A DNA stretch of 64,000 nt from an uncultured Flavobacteriales bacterium (GCA_943788145.1 CALSPD010000018.1:122353-186352), one strand, 5' to 3'; shown: positions 37,689 through 48,237, counted from the first letter of the stretch. Made by a program: numbers and translations. The notes: a model not told the origin generated them from the letters alone.

Positions 37689-39767
37689 CTAGCTCGTTTC
37701 AGTCAATCCAGGTTTATCCAATCCATCAGATTCAACGCTTTCAATTACATCTACTGCTGGATCGACATTCATTTCCTTTTCTTTATTTACATCATGGATC
37801 AAGGGTTCTTCTTCTTTGTTGAAAGTTCGATCGCCAAAAATGGTTTGCATATCCTCTTTATAGATCACTTCCTTTTCGAGTAGAAGGGCGGCTAACTTAT
37901 CAAGCTTTTCGCGATTGTCTCTTAGGATTTGAAGAGTTCGTTCGTAGGCTCCATCTATTAAAAGTTTAACCTCATTGTCAATCAATTCAGAGGTTTTCTC
38001 GCTATATGGTTTTTGAAAGGAATACTCGCTTTGACCGCTGCTGTCGTAATAGCTTACATTACCAATCTTATCGTTTAAACCATAAACCGAAACCATTGCA
38101 TAGGCTTGTTTTGTAATCTTTTCTAAATCGGAAAGAGCACCCGTTGAAACCTCGCCAAACACGACTTGTTCGGACGCGCGACCACCAAGGGCGGCACACA
38201 TTTCATCCATCATTTGTGCTTTTGTGGTGAGCTGTCGTTCTTCGGGCAGATACCATGCTGCACCTAAAGATCTTCCGCGCGGAACAATGGTCACCTTAAC
38301 TAAAGGCGAAGCGTGTTCTGTCAACCAACTTACGGCTGCGTGCCCTGCTTCGTGATAAGCAATGGCCTTTTTTTCCTTAGGGGTAATAATTCGACTCTTT
38401 TTTTCAAGTCCAGCCACAATTCTGTCTACCGCATCAACGAAATCTGCTTTTTCAACCTGTGTTTTTTTCCTTCTCGCAGCTATCAATGCCGCTTCATTAC
38501 AAATGTTTGCAATATCGGCACCTGAAAATCCAGGAGTTTGTTTGGCAAGAAAGTCTACATCAACTTTATCATCAAGTTTCAATGGGTTTAAGTGAACTTT
38601 AAATATCTCTCTTCGCTCGTTTAGGTCAGGCATATCGACATGAATTTGACGGTCAAAACGTCCGGGTCGCAGAAGTGCTCGGTCTAAAATATCTGCGCGA
38701 TTTGTAGCCGCCATAATGATCACTCCACTATTTGTTCCGAAGCCATCCATTTCTGTAAGCAGTTGATTTAGTGTGTTCTCACGCTCATCATTCGCTCCTT
38801 GAGAAACACTTTTTCCCCTTGCTCGACCCACCGCATCAATCTCATCGATAAAGATTATGGACGGTGCTTTTTCCTTGGCTTGTTTGAAAAGATCACGCAC
38901 TCGAGATGCTCCAACACCAACGAACATTTCCACAAAGTCTGATCCAGATAAGGAGAAGAAAGGTACCTGCGCTTCGCCTGCAACAGCCTTTGCTAGCAAT
39001 GTTTTTCCCGTTCCCGGAGGTCCTACCAAAAGTGCGCCTTTTGGAATATGTGCGCCTAGTGCGGTGTATCGTTCTGGGTTTTTGAGGAAATCGACTATTT
39101 CTTCAATTTCTTCTTTCGCTTCTTCTAAACCTGCTACATCCTTAAAGGTAATTTTTACATGGGTGTTTTTGTCAAACAATACGGCCTTCGACTTTCCAAT
39201 GTTGAATATTTGACCACCGCCTCCTACAGGCCCGCTCATTCTTCTCATTATGAAAATCCAAATTCCAACCATCAGGGCTATCGGCAAAAGAAGGCTGAGC
39301 CATCCTTCACCCCAGTTCTTTCTGTTGTCATATTGAAGTGGGACACGTTCCTGCTCGGGCAATGCTTCTTGAACTGCGTTTAATTGCTCATTAAAGATTT
39401 CAACTGTACCAATCTCCATCGAATAATGAGGACCAAGATTTGACAATTGGCCAAAGGTTTTCTCTCGTACATCTTTGTACTGATCCTTTTCAAGCGCGTC
39501 TTTCTTTACATAGATTTCGACTAGGTTTTCACTTCTGACTAATACGAGCTTGTCAACATCTCCTTCTAAAAGCATTGTTTGGGAGAATGTCTTGAAATCT
39601 ACGGGCTTAGTGCCAGAACTGAAACTAAATAATAGTTGCATTATAAGCACTGCAGCAATTACAACGTATATCCAATATGGATTAAACGGAGTCTTTTTAA
39701 TCGGACTCTTTTTTTTGGGCCTTGGATTCGGATTTTGATCCGAACTATCCTTCTTTTTTTCACTCAT
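37689..39767 (-). CDS. ftsH: ATP-dependent zinc metalloprotease FtsH
   Basis: [62 protein letters not shown]. Confidence 0.97.
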   Translation of the reverse strand: MSEKKKDSSDQNPNPRPKKKSPIKKTPFNPYWIYVVIAAVLIMQLLFSFSSGTKPVDFKTFSQTMLLEGDVDKLVLVRSENLVEIYVKKDALEKDQYKDVREKTFGQLSNLGPHYSMEIGTVEIFNEQLNAVQEALPEQERVPLQYDNRKNWGEGWLSLLLPIALMVGIWIFIMRRMSGPVGGGGQIFNIGKSKAVLFDKNTHVKITFKDVAGLEEAKEEIEEIVDFLKNPERYTALGAHIPKGALLVGPPGTGKTLLAKAVAGEAQVPFFSLSGSDFVEMFVGVGASRVRDLFKQAKEKAPSIIFIDEIDAVGRARGKSVSQGANDERENTLNQLLTEMDGFGTNSGVIIMAATNRADILDRALLRPGRFDRQIHVDMPDLNERREIFKVHLNPLKLDDKVDVDFLAKQTPGFSGADIANICNEAALIAARRKKTQVEKADFVDAVDRIVAGLEKKSRIITPKEKKAIAYHEAGHAAVSWLTEHASPLVKVTIVPRGRSLGAAWYLPEERQLTTKAQMMDEMCAALGGRASEQVVFGEVSTGALSDLEKITKQAYAMVSVYGLNDKIGNVSYYDSSGQSEYSFQKPYSEKTSELIDNEVKLLIDGAYERTLQILRDNREKLDKLAALLLEKEVIYKEDMQTIFGDRTFNKEEEPLIHDVNKEKEMNVDPAVDVIESVESDGLDKPGLTETS

Positions 39768-39791
39768 CGACTAACTTCTTCTAACTTGTTA

Positions 39792-40163
39792 TTATTCTTT
39801 TACTTCTGTGATTATTGCATCAGCCCATAGATCTTCCAAAGCGTAATGGGATCGAATTTCCTCTTGAAAAACATGAACCACAACATTAACATAGTCCAAT
39901 AGAATCCAATCGGCTAGCGATTTTCCTTCAAGATTGAACGGTTTTTCACCACTGATTTTTTGTACTTGTTCGACAATAGAATCGGCAATAGAATCAACTT
40001 GTCGATTTGATGTGCCATGGCACACGATAAAAAAATCGCTGATTGAGTTTTGGACTTTTCTTAAGTCCATGATTTTGATCTGATGGCCTTTTTTGTCTTG
40101 GATACCGCTAATGATGATCTCTGCCAATTTTTCCGAATTGACGCTTGCTTGTTTTTTAGCCAT
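39792..40163 (-). CDS. rsfS: Ribosome silencing factor
   Basis: SISDFFIVCHGTSNRQVDSIADSI, GKSLADWILLDYVNVVVHVFQEEIRSHYALEDLWADA. Confidence 0.94.
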   Translation of the reverse strand: MAKKQASVNSEKLAEIIISGIQDKKGHQIKIMDLRKVQNSISDFFIVCHGTSNRQVDSIADSIVEQVQKISGEKPFNLEGKSLADWILLDYVNVVVHVFQEEIRSHYALEDLWADAIITEVKE

Positions 40164-40183
40164 TCATGTTTTTATTCATTGTT

Positions 40184-40191
40184 CAAAGTTA
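40184..40191 (-). promoter_or_regulatory. Candidate -7 box upstream of rsfS
   Basis: Minus-strand TAACTTTG matches TAnnTTTG, about 20 nt before the start codon; no clear -33 TTG. Confidence 0.35.
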
Positions 40192-40243
40192 AGCAATCAA
40201 ATTCCGTCCTTTGTGCTCTTTGATTGATTGAGAAAATACAAAG

Positions 40244-40978
40244 ATGGACGGTAAAATAATACGCTTATCGGTGGTTGGTTCAACCAACATTTATACCAGT
40301 AACTTATTAAGTCAAAGTGGCATGAAAGAATGGACGGTGGTAGTTGCTGATTCGCAATCCGCTGGGAAAGGACAGCGCGGTAATGCATGGCAAAGCGATG
40401 AAGGCAAAAACTTACTATGTTCCGTTGTGCTTTTTCCAAGTTTTCTAAAGTCCAATCAACAATTTCTTATTTCGGCATGCGCTTCATTGGCAATTCTTGA
40501 AACGATCAAAATATTCGGAGTGATAGGTGCAATCAAATGGCCCAATGACGTATTGGTGAACCGCGAGAAAATTGCAGGTCTGCTAATTGAAAACACCCAT
40601 CGAAAAGGACTTGTAGATTCAAGCATTATTGGTATTGGCTTGAATGTAAATCAAATGGAATTCCCAAACTACAAATGGCCTGCAACATCAATACGAAAAG
40701 CATTAGGCGGATTAGAAATTAATTTGGAAGATGTTTTAGTAGTATTAATGAAAGAGCTTCGGAAGCAACAAATGGTAATGAAAAGTAATCCGGCATCCTT
40801 AATTCAGGCCTTTAATGAAAGCCTTGAACTCAAAGGAGAACAAATAGCGTTTCAAACTTCTTCGCATCTTGATGAGGGCATTCTTCTCGGGGTAGAAGAC
40901 TCCGGAGAATTGATCCTTCTAGTGAATGGACTAGAAAAGCGATTCGTAAATGGAGAAATAAAGCTTATGCGTATTTAG
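40244..40978 (+). CDS. birA: Biotin--[acetyl-CoA-carboxylase] ligase
   Basis: GSTNIYTSNL, SAGKGQRGNAWQSDEGKNLLCSVVLFP, IKWPNDVLVNREKIAGLLIEN. Confidence 0.92.
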   Translation: MDGKIIRLSVVGSTNIYTSNLLSQSGMKEWTVVVADSQSAGKGQRGNAWQSDEGKNLLCSVVLFPSFLKSNQQFLISACASLAILETIKIFGVIGAIKWPNDVLVNREKIAGLLIENTHRKGLVDSSIIGIGLNVNQMEFPNYKWPATSIRKALGGLEINLEDVLVVLMKELRKQQMVMKSNPASLIQAFNESLELKGEQIAFQTSSHLDEGILLGVEDSGELILLVNGLEKRFVNGEIKLMRI

Positions 40979-41363
40979 AGCTAAGCGCCTTCCCTAAATG
41001 ATTAAGGAAATTGGTCATTGGTGCTTTTAACATGGTGCCGAAAAAACCATTGACTTCAGCATGAAACTCTGAATCGACTTTTGTCTTTCCTTCAACATTT
41101 TTGAGTTTAATGATCATTTCGAAAGAAAATGGTTTTTCAGCATCAGAAGCGTAAATAACTTCATCGCTTTTCGCTGATTTTAGTTTCAGGGAAATATGAG
41201 CTAATCCTTTGATTTTGAATGAGCATTTGTCGCCATCGCTCTTCCAATGCTCAATTCGATCTTCAGGTAGAATTTCAATCAAATTTGCAGGAATAGCTAT
41301 GAAATTTGAAACGTCTATAGTACTGCCGTTAACCATGTGTGGGTCGCTAGTGAAAATCGCCAT
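40965..41363 (-). CDS. SRPBCC family protein
   Basis: Small START-like ORF (VDVSNFIAIPANLIEILPEDRIEHWKSDGDKCSFKI...), adjacent to pyrE. Confidence 0.75.
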   Translation of the reverse strand: MAIFTSDPHMVNGSTIDVSNFIAIPANLIEILPEDRIEHWKSDGDKCSFKIKGLAHISLKLKSAKSDEVIYASDAEKPFSFEMIIKLKNVEGKTKVDSEFHAEVNGFFGTMLKAPMTNFLNHLGKALSSKYA

Positions 41364-41366
41364 AAT

Positions 41367-42017
41367 TTAGGAAGGATTTTTCTCCCATTGACTTGGATTT
41401 TCTCTCCAAGCGTTTAATGATTCGAGATCGCTGGCTTGAATGTAATTTGTTTCAATGGCTTTTTCCAACACGGATGAATAGTCAGTTAGCGTGACCAAAG
41501 GACATTTATACTCAAGGAAATTTTGTCTCGCTTGTTCAAATCCATAGGTGAATATCGCGACCATTCCTTTAACAATACAGCCTTCATTCCGCAAGGCGTC
41601 AACTGCATTTAAGGAAGACTTTCCAGTTGAGACTAAATCTTCAATAACAATGATCGATTGGCCCGATTCGAGTACTCCTTCAATTTGGTTTTGAGCACCG
41701 TGCTCCTTGGCAGTTGGGCGAATGTAAATTAACGGAAGTCCTAACTCTTGAGCTACCAACGCAGCTTGGGCAATACCACCGGTTGCTACTCCGGCTATCA
41801 CATCAGGTCTTCCAAAATTTTCATCTATCGCTTTCACAATTTCTTGACGAATGAAAGTGCGAATCCTAGGAAAGGAAAGCGTTTTTCTATTGTCACAATA
41901 AATAGGAGAGTTCCATCCAGATGCCCACTTATACGGGTCGTCTGGGCTTAAGGAAATAGCCTTTACTTGTAAAAGATACTCGGCTATCTTGTGCGCTGAA
42001 TTGAAGCTATAATTCAT
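41367..42017 (-). CDS. pyrE: Orotate phosphoribosyltransferase
   Basis: WASGWNSPIYCDNRKTLSFP, IAGVATGGIAQAALVAQELGLPLIYIRP, VIVIEDLVSTGKSSLNAV. Confidence 0.95.
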   Translation of the reverse strand: MNYSFNSAHKIAEYLLQVKAISLSPDDPYKWASGWNSPIYCDNRKTLSFPRIRTFIRQEIVKAIDENFGRPDVIAGVATGGIAQAALVAQELGLPLIYIRPTAKEHGAQNQIEGVLESGQSIIVIEDLVSTGKSSLNAVDALRNEGCIVKGMVAIFTYGFEQARQNFLEYKCPLVTLTDYSSVLEKAIETNYIQASDLESLNAWRENPSQWEKNPS

Positions 42018-42642
42018 GGGGCGAAAATATAAGTTTTTTATGAAGGACTACGCTGTAGTCATCAGTGAGGATAAGGAATTCCGCAATTTAGATGATGAAA
42101 ATGCTGTAGTCGATAAATTGATGAAAATGTTTGCATCGGGTTCTATATGGAAGAATGAAACCTTTCGTGTGTCCGATATGGATTTTGTGATCGAAAAGCT
42201 TTTTTCTCAATTCCGACACATTCGAGCAGGCGGAGGGTTTGTTATCAATGAAAAGGACCAATTGTTGGTTATAAAGAGGAGAGGCGTATGGGACCTGCCA
42301 AAGGGTAAAATAGAAGCAAACGAAAACAGTAAGGAGGCGGCAATTCGGGAAGTAATGGAAGAGTGTGGAGTAGATAGTCTCGAAATTATTTCCGAACCCT
42401 TTTCCACGTTTCATCTTTATACTGAACAAACGAAAACTGTAATTAAGGAAAGCATTTGGTATAAAATGAAATGTGGCTATGGTGGTTCCTTGATTCCTCA
42501 GCTAGAAGAAGAAATTACACAAGTTGAATGGCGGGATTTGCCTATTTCGGACGATTTTAAGACTTATCCTTCCATTGTTGAAGTATTAGATCATTTTTCA
42601 GAAGCGGCACCCATATCTGGCTCTTCCACTGTAGGTGGTTGA
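42016..42642 (+). CDS. NUDIX hydrolase
   Basis: GVWDLPKGKIEANENSKEAAIREVMEECGV Nudix box. Confidence 0.92.
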   Translation: MGRKYKFFMKDYAVVISEDKEFRNLDDENAVVDKLMKMFASGSIWKNETFRVSDMDFVIEKLFSQFRHIRAGGGFVINEKDQLLVIKRRGVWDLPKGKIEANENSKEAAIREVMEECGVDSLEIISEPFSTFHLYTEQTKTVIKESIWYKMKCGYGGSLIPQLEEEITQVEWRDLPISDDFKTYPSIVEVLDHFSEAAPISGSSTVGG

Positions 42643-44054
42643 AGCTTGAAAGGCATCATTTTATTCGGGTGCTTTTTGTTCCAAACCTTAGCAAACATTC
42701 GTTCAATTCGCCCACCGGGTGGAGGAGTTGGGTTACAAATAAATTTTAGCTCTTCATCAAGAAAAAAATATTCAGGCATAGCTCGCAGCTCATAATCATC
42801 TATAACTTTATCTGGTGTGCCGACTTTTCCAAAGAACCAATCGAAATCGTGTTTTGAAGGTATGTCTCGCAGTCTTTTTAAGGATTCCGATGTGCTGAAA
42901 CTAAACATAGCAATATCAGATCCATAACCCTCCCTCAATACTTTCATTAAACTCATTTGACGTACGGTTTCGGCATCGAATTCATCAAAAAACTGGATGT
43001 AAATGTGGCTTCCCTCATATTCGCTAATCCGATATAGGTTGCCCACGACATCGGCAAATACAAAATCAGGCGCCCTGGTTCCGGGCGCAAGCCGAAGCAA
43101 TATGGCCTTGCTGTCCATAATAAGCGCTGAAAGTTCCGAAGAGTTTGCTTTAACTTGAATTTGATCAAGAAGCGTGATTATGGTGGAGGCCGGATAGATT
43201 TTCTCTCTTCCTAACTCATAAAGCTCTGTGACCATTAATAGATTCAGGTATTCGGGTTGAGTTAAATACGGATCAGTCGATAAATAAGCACTTAATCGTT
43301 CCAAATTGATCTGGTTTATAGAGGACTCAACGCTATCACTAAAGTGCATGGTCGATCTAGGACTCATGTAGTCGTTGTAAAATGTTTTGAATGCATTCGC
43401 AAAACTCAGCTGATTAAATGCCGGTTTATTCTCCTTGAAATATTTCTCATAAACGCTTTGTCTTGAGTGGCGAGTGCTAAGTTCAAATTCGGCCAACCTG
43501 AAATGAAAATGTTCCTGAAAATAGGGTGACTCCACATCTGCAAATTGCTCTTTCAGTTTTGGCATCAGCGAATCGGCTAATGATTTTATTCCACCGCCAC
43601 TCCTCAGACTATAGGAGTCTGTTGTGTTGTCAATAAAGAATGAGTTGATTGTTTGTTCGAGCTTTGTAATGTGATAGTTCAATCGATCTGTCGATTCAAA
43701 AATCTCGGGTTGCAAGAAGATGTCTTTTGCTGGATTGAAACGATCAATTTCTGAGGGTTCGGGAATGACTATGGTGTATTGATCACCTGGGACCACAAAA
43801 AGATGGGCGTGAATTTTTCCAATCTTAATTAGAAATATGCCGGTTTGGACTACATCAACATTGAATTTGAAACTTCCGTCTTCCAATATTTCTTGAGAAA
43901 CGATTGCCTCACTTTTGAAGGTAAAAAGATCTAAATAACGGTGAATTTCAATTTCTTTTCCTCGGTATGAAAACGCGTTTCCTTGAATCAATGTTTCCGT
44001 AGCATTCAGGGAGAAACTCGAATAAAGGATGGTGAAAAAGATTAAATATTTCAT
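42591..44054 (-). CDS. Thioredoxin-fold-like hypothetical protein lacking a CxxC site
   Basis: Signal peptide MKYLIFFTILYSSFSLNA; LAPGTRAPDFVFADVVGNLYRISEYEGSHIYIQFFDEFDAETV...LRAMPEYFFLDEE AhpC/TlpA-like layout. Confidence 0.75.
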   Translation of the reverse strand: MKYLIFFTILYSSFSLNATETLIQGNAFSYRGKEIEIHRYLDLFTFKSEAIVSQEILEDGSFKFNVDVVQTGIFLIKIGKIHAHLFVVPGDQYTIVIPEPSEIDRFNPAKDIFLQPEIFESTDRLNYHITKLEQTINSFFIDNTTDSYSLRSGGGIKSLADSLMPKLKEQFADVESPYFQEHFHFRLAEFELSTRHSRQSVYEKYFKENKPAFNQLSFANAFKTFYNDYMSPRSTMHFSDSVESSINQINLERLSAYLSTDPYLTQPEYLNLLMVTELYELGREKIYPASTIITLLDQIQVKANSSELSALIMDSKAILLRLAPGTRAPDFVFADVVGNLYRISEYEGSHIYIQFFDEFDAETVRQMSLMKVLREGYGSDIAMFSFSTSESLKRLRDIPSKHDFDWFFGKVGTPDKVIDDYELRAMPEYFFLDEELKFICNPTPPPGGRIERMFAKVWNKKHPNKMMPFKLQPPTVEEPDMGAASEK

Positions 44055-44058
44055 CCGT

Positions 44059-44526
44059 TTAATTCTCCTTTTGATTGATAGCAAATGGTACAAACTGTTG
44101 AATATCACCACCGTTTTTATGTATTTCACGTACAATACTTGAATTTATTGCAGCATACCTCGGATCGCATAAAAGAAAAAGCGTCTCAACACTTTTTTGC
44201 ATGGCTTGATTCATTTGTGCTATGGCACTTTCATATTGAAAATCTTGAGCATTTCTAAGCCCCCTGAGAATGAAATTGCAATTATGATTAACACAATAGT
44301 CAACGGTTAGTCCGGTAAGTAATTCTACGCTAATTCGTGGTTCAGAATGATAAAGTTGACGAATCCATTCAAGTCGATTTTTAGCTGAGAAATAGGAAGT
44401 CTTTTTAGAATTCTGACCAACTAGAATCGTAATGGAATCAAATAATGGAAGTCCCTTCTGAATGATGGAGTCATGACCTAGCGTGAATGGGTCAAATGAA
44501 CCGGGGAAAACAGCATTATTGTTCAT
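44059..44526 (-). CDS. coaD: Phosphopantetheine adenylyltransferase
   Basis: AVFPGSFDPFTLGHDSIIQKGLPLFD, ILRGLRNAQDFQYESAIAQMN. Confidence 0.95.
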   Translation of the reverse strand: MNNNAVFPGSFDPFTLGHDSIIQKGLPLFDSITILVGQNSKKTSYFSAKNRLEWIRQLYHSEPRISVELLTGLTVDYCVNHNCNFILRGLRNAQDFQYESAIAQMNQAMQKSVETLFLLCDPRYAAINSSIVREIHKNGGDIQQFVPFAINQKEN

Positions 44527-45061
44527 TTTGCTTTAGTTTAAAGGTTGAAAACTTCACTTCACCATATTTTCTTTCTGAAAGGAAGAAATCGTAATGGGCA
44601 AAACTAGTAGTTCTTCTATGTTCAAGAATAAAAATACCATCACTGGCGAGGGTTCGGGTTAATACAAGATCAATTAGCTTATCGTAGTTATCAAAATCAT
44701 AAGGAGGATCAGCAAAAACAAGATCGAACTTGGTTTCATTAAAGTTGAGCCACTTGAGCGCATCGGATTTCACAGTAGAAATGCATTTTAGATCCAATTC
44801 CTTGCAAACCTGATTGATCCATCTTATGGATGCATTATTCAGATCAATAGAGACAACATTCATTGCCCCTCTGGACGCGGCTTCTAGGCTAATGCTCCCA
44901 ATTCCAGCAAACAGATCGAGCATGTTTGATTCAGGCCAAGAAATTTCGTGTTGTAGAATGTTGAACAGCGCTTCTTTGGCAAAATCGGTTGTTGGTCGGG
45001 CTGGAATTGACGAAGGTGCTCGAAATTTTCGGCCTTTATGACTGCCACCTACAATGCGCAA
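44516..45061 (-). CDS. rsmD: 16S rRNA (guanine(966)-N(2))-methyltransferase
   Basis: MRIVGGSHKGRKF, RPTTDFAKEALFNIL, DLFAGIGSISLEAASRGA, FADPPYDF. Confidence 0.95.
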   Translation of the reverse strand: MRIVGGSHKGRKFRAPSSIPARPTTDFAKEALFNILQHEISWPESNMLDLFAGIGSISLEAASRGAMNVVSIDLNNASIRWINQVCKELDLKCISTVKSDALKWLNFNETKFDLVFADPPYDFDNYDKLIDLVLTRTLASDGIFILEHRRTTSFAHYDFFLSERKYGEVKFSTFKLKQNEQ

Positions 45062-45894
45062 AGCAAGGAATGAGTTAAATAATCGAATCGTGCATTTTCA
45101 GTGATATTCAATTGATTGCTGACGTCAATGTTTTCCAAGCCGCTCGCGATTTTAAGCTTTTTCCAGTAGCTTGAAATCACCTTCCAGTTTTCATCTCCAA
45201 TTGCAATGTCACCAGATAAAACAAGGTGATGTTTTTGAGGTGTGATCTCTAATATTTCTGCACAATAAAGGGTATAATAAACGAGATCTTCTTTACTTGT
45301 TTGATAAAAGGAATTACAAAGTGCTAGTTTGTTGTTTCTGAAAATCAATACATCTACGCGATCCGAACTTATATGGGCTAGAATCAACTCAGAAGCAATT
45401 TTTGACTTCAAGTCATTCAGGGCAAATTCAATCCGTGGTGCTACGTGGGGAATAATATTGACATGAATAAATGCCTTGTAAATGGCCTCTTCCAACTCCT
45501 TTGAAATGGAGAATAAAATCCGGGCCTTTAGATTTATTAGCGAATAGCTACGCAAAGAGTCAGTCTCTCCATTAAATTCATTCGTGACCTGAAAGAGATC
45601 TAAATCCTCTGAACTTTCAATGATGTTTGGAATGAGTGCGAAGTTTTCGGTTCGAATCGAGACAATGGTTTGTTCAAAATCGGATCTCAGAAAAGGATGT
45701 TCCTGCACTAAATTTTGAATGGCTTCCTTGATAGAGCCTTTTTGAAAAGGGTATTCCGCAAACCCAGTTACTAGGTTTTTGTTACGGTGATACCAAAATG
45801 CCTTTACACCATTGTCGTCTATCTCAAGGGAAAGGATGTAATAACTCGCAGGTTCATCCGAATAAGTAAGGTCGAAAAATTCTTTGTGCTCCAA
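45049..45894 (-). CDS. DUF3822 family protein
   Basis: Actin/ASKHA-like Bacteroidota hypothetical located next to rsmD and coaD; HHLVLSGDIAI segment. Confidence 0.75.
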   Translation of the reverse strand: MEHKEFFDLTYSDEPASYYILSLEIDDNGVKAFWYHRNKNLVTGFAEYPFQKGSIKEAIQNLVQEHPFLRSDFEQTIVSIRTENFALIPNIIESSEDLDLFQVTNEFNGETDSLRSYSLINLKARILFSISKELEEAIYKAFIHVNIIPHVAPRIEFALNDLKSKIASELILAHISSDRVDVLIFRNNKLALCNSFYQTSKEDLVYYTLYCAEILEITPQKHHLVLSGDIAIGDENWKVISSYWKKLKIASGLENIDVSNQLNITENARFDYLTHSLLCAL

Positions 45895-45908
45895 TTGATG
45901 AGCCGGAT

Positions 45909-46655
45909 TTACTCCCAGTTTCCATTAGTTTTAGGATCAGCCATATTGCCCACCATCATAGGATCAGACTTGTCATATGGTGCACCATCCTTAGCTTGAA
46001 AAACTGGAACTTTCGCTCCCGACCGCTCAATTGTGCCTGCTTCCAAAATAAACTTCTTTCCTTTTGTGAAAGGAACAAAAGGCATGGAATCGACAACGAA
46101 CGGATGCATCCTATCTTTTGCATGTCGAACTCCAAATAAACTGTCAATTACCGGAACAAGGATGGTGTCTCGGGTAACTAGCTTGGCTTCAATGGCATCT
46201 TCTAAGGTCATGGTGTCTGGAACTTCACCAATGGCTTTCACAACCTCCAACGAGTCGCTTTTAAGGAAGTTAACTAGTGTATCAAATGAACTAGTGTATT
46301 TCTGGTATTTGGCTTTGTAGGCTAATTCGGTTGTTCGAATGTCTTTTAAACGTTGAACAACATGAACATATCTTCTTTCTTTTTCAATTTGTTGTTCGAT
46401 TGGCACCATGATAGATTGATAATCTGCATATGCCAAGGCAGAGATTAGGACTGCGAGGCCAATACTAAGACCAAGTCTTAACGTTTTGTTCAATTCTACC
46501 ATTGAAGCCACTAAGCTTACAGCACCTGCAATTAGAAGCGCAAAGGCCCCAAACATGAACGCTCCATTTTGGTGAGTGGACATTCCATTGATTACCGTGA
46601 TAAGTCCAGCTAAGGTCAATAAGACTGGAAACCAAATTTTCTTTACTAAATCCAT
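45909..46655 (-). CDS. Conserved hypothetical membrane protein
   Basis: Three N-terminal hydrophobic helices, then a soluble domain IEKERRYVHVVQRLKDIRTTELAYKAKYQKYTSSFDTL. Confidence 0.75.
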   Translation of the reverse strand: MDLVKKIWFPVLLTLAGLITVINGMSTHQNGAFMFGAFALLIAGAVSLVASMVELNKTLRLGLSIGLAVLISALAYADYQSIMVPIEQQIEKERRYVHVVQRLKDIRTTELAYKAKYQKYTSSFDTLVNFLKSDSLEVVKAIGEVPDTMTLEDAIEAKLVTRDTILVPVIDSLFGVRHAKDRMHPFVVDSMPFVPFTKGKKFILEAGTIERSGAKVPVFQAKDGAPYDKSDPMMVGNMADPKTNGNWE

Positions 46656-46680
46656 ACTATTATTATGTTTAAAGGCCGAG

Positions 46681-46688
46681 CAAAACTA
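46681..46688 (-). promoter_or_regulatory. Candidate -7 box for the 46655 membrane-protein/DUF3822/rsmD/coaD unit
   Basis: Minus-strand TAGTTTTG matches TAnnTTTG; no optimal -33 TTG. Confidence 0.35.
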
Positions 46689-46753
46689 TAAATTTTACGT
46701 TGCAAGAAAAGCCAACAATCTTACGATTAGATTAACTCTATTTTGCGGTCGAA

Positions 46754-48178
46754 ATGCTTGAGCGAATTGAATTCATAAACGCGGTTTCGGATCAAATTGA
46801 TATACCGTTAAATAAAGATCAAAAGGATGCTTTAGCATCCATCTACGATTTTCTTTTTCATGGAGGAGGCAGATCAACGTTCATACTTCGAGGCTACGCA
46901 GGGACAGGAAAGACGACTCTAATCGGGGCGTTAATTCGGTGGCTGCATAGCGTTAATAGAAAAACGGTTTTATTGGCTCCCACAGGACGTTCAGCAAAGG
47001 TGTTAGCGGCTCACTCTGGATATCCAGCTTCTACTATTCATAGGCGGATATACGCTGTAAAACAGGATGATTTTGGAAGAATGTCGGTACAATTGACACT
47101 TAACAAATCAGAGAAGACAATTTTCATCGCAGATGAAGCTTCCATGATTGGAGATGGAACTGGAGATGAAAAAGGAATTGGCCGTTCCCTCATTCAAGAT
47201 TTATTGGACTACGTTTATTCAGGCGAAAGATGTCGATTAATTCTCATTGGAGATGATGCTCAACTTCCTCCTGTTGGGTTAGATATGAGTCCTGCTTTAG
47301 ATGAAAAAAAGCTCGAAAAACTCCTAAACGGGAATGTTTATCACTCCGTGTTGAGGCAAGTTGTTCGACAAGATGAAGGCTCCCTTATTCTCTCAAATGC
47401 CACGTTGATTCGTGATAAAATAAGCAAGGCCGACTATGCCGAGATGAAACTTCAGGTTGATTCAAGACTTGGCTTTCATGCCATCGAGTCTTTCGACCTA
47501 GAAGATGAGTTTTCGAACGCCTTCTCGTCTCAAAACAGTGACGATTCTGTTATTATATGTCGTTCAAATAAGGATGCCTTTAAGTTCAATCAACAAATTA
47601 GAGCGCGAATTTTGGATCGGGAGTCGGAGCTGGAGGCGGGTGATAGATTGATGATTGTTAAGAATAACTACCATTGGAAAATTCCAGGCAGACAGCAGAA
47701 CTTTTTAGCGAACGGAGATATGATCGTTGTAGAGCGAGTTCACGGAATCAGCACCTTTGGCAGTTTCCGATTTGCTGAGTGTGATGTGCTACTTTTAGAC
47801 GAAGATGTTCCTCCTTTTACGCTCATTCTATTGCTTAATAGTATTGACTTTGAAGGGCCTTCGATTCCAACTAAGGAGTTATTTAAACTAAGACAAATGA
47901 TGATAGATTCGGGTGATGTTGATGCGTCAGATCCTGAGGAACGATTCTATCAAAACCCCTATTTCAATTGTGCTCAAATTAAATATGCATATGCCATAAC
48001 TTGTCATAAAAGCCAGGGGGGGCAGTGGAAATATGTTTATGTCCATCAAGGATATTTAACCGAGGAAATGCTGGATCGTTCCTATTTTAGATGGCTTTAT
48101 ACGGCTTTGACCCGTGCAACCGAAAAAATTGGCCTAGTGGGATTCCACCCCTATTTTCTTGAGGATTTCCAAGAATGA
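46754..48178 (+). CDS. RecD/Dda-like AAA helicase
   Basis: LRGYAGTGKTTLIGALI Walker A, FIADEASMIGD Walker B, LIGDDAQLPPVG, AITCHKSQGGQWKYVYV, WLYTALTRATEKI. Confidence 0.9.
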   Translation: MLERIEFINAVSDQIDIPLNKDQKDALASIYDFLFHGGGRSTFILRGYAGTGKTTLIGALIRWLHSVNRKTVLLAPTGRSAKVLAAHSGYPASTIHRRIYAVKQDDFGRMSVQLTLNKSEKTIFIADEASMIGDGTGDEKGIGRSLIQDLLDYVYSGERCRLILIGDDAQLPPVGLDMSPALDEKKLEKLLNGNVYHSVLRQVVRQDEGSLILSNATLIRDKISKADYAEMKLQVDSRLGFHAIESFDLEDEFSNAFSSQNSDDSVIICRSNKDAFKFNQQIRARILDRESELEAGDRLMIVKNNYHWKIPGRQQNFLANGDMIVVERVHGISTFGSFRFAECDVLLLDEDVPPFTLILLLNSIDFEGPSIPTKELFKLRQMMIDSGDVDASDPEERFYQNPYFNCAQIKYAYAITCHKSQGGQWKYVYVHQGYLTEEMLDRSYFRWLYTALTRATEKIGLVGFHPYFLEDFQE

Positions 48179-48237
48179 CAAATAATGAAGGCAAACATCC
48201 AATTTAATAAGTCTTTCAAAATTCACATCTTTCCAGC

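Noticed and set aside
38313-39213. Several plus-strand ORFs inside ftsH (for example 118 aa at 38857)
   Set aside because: Antisense to strongly conserved FtsH codons; no independent coding evidence.
46754-48178. RecD-like helicase as part of a defence system
   Set aside because: Single-domain RecD/Dda-like helicases are common in Bacteroidota chromosomes and no defence partner genes flank it.
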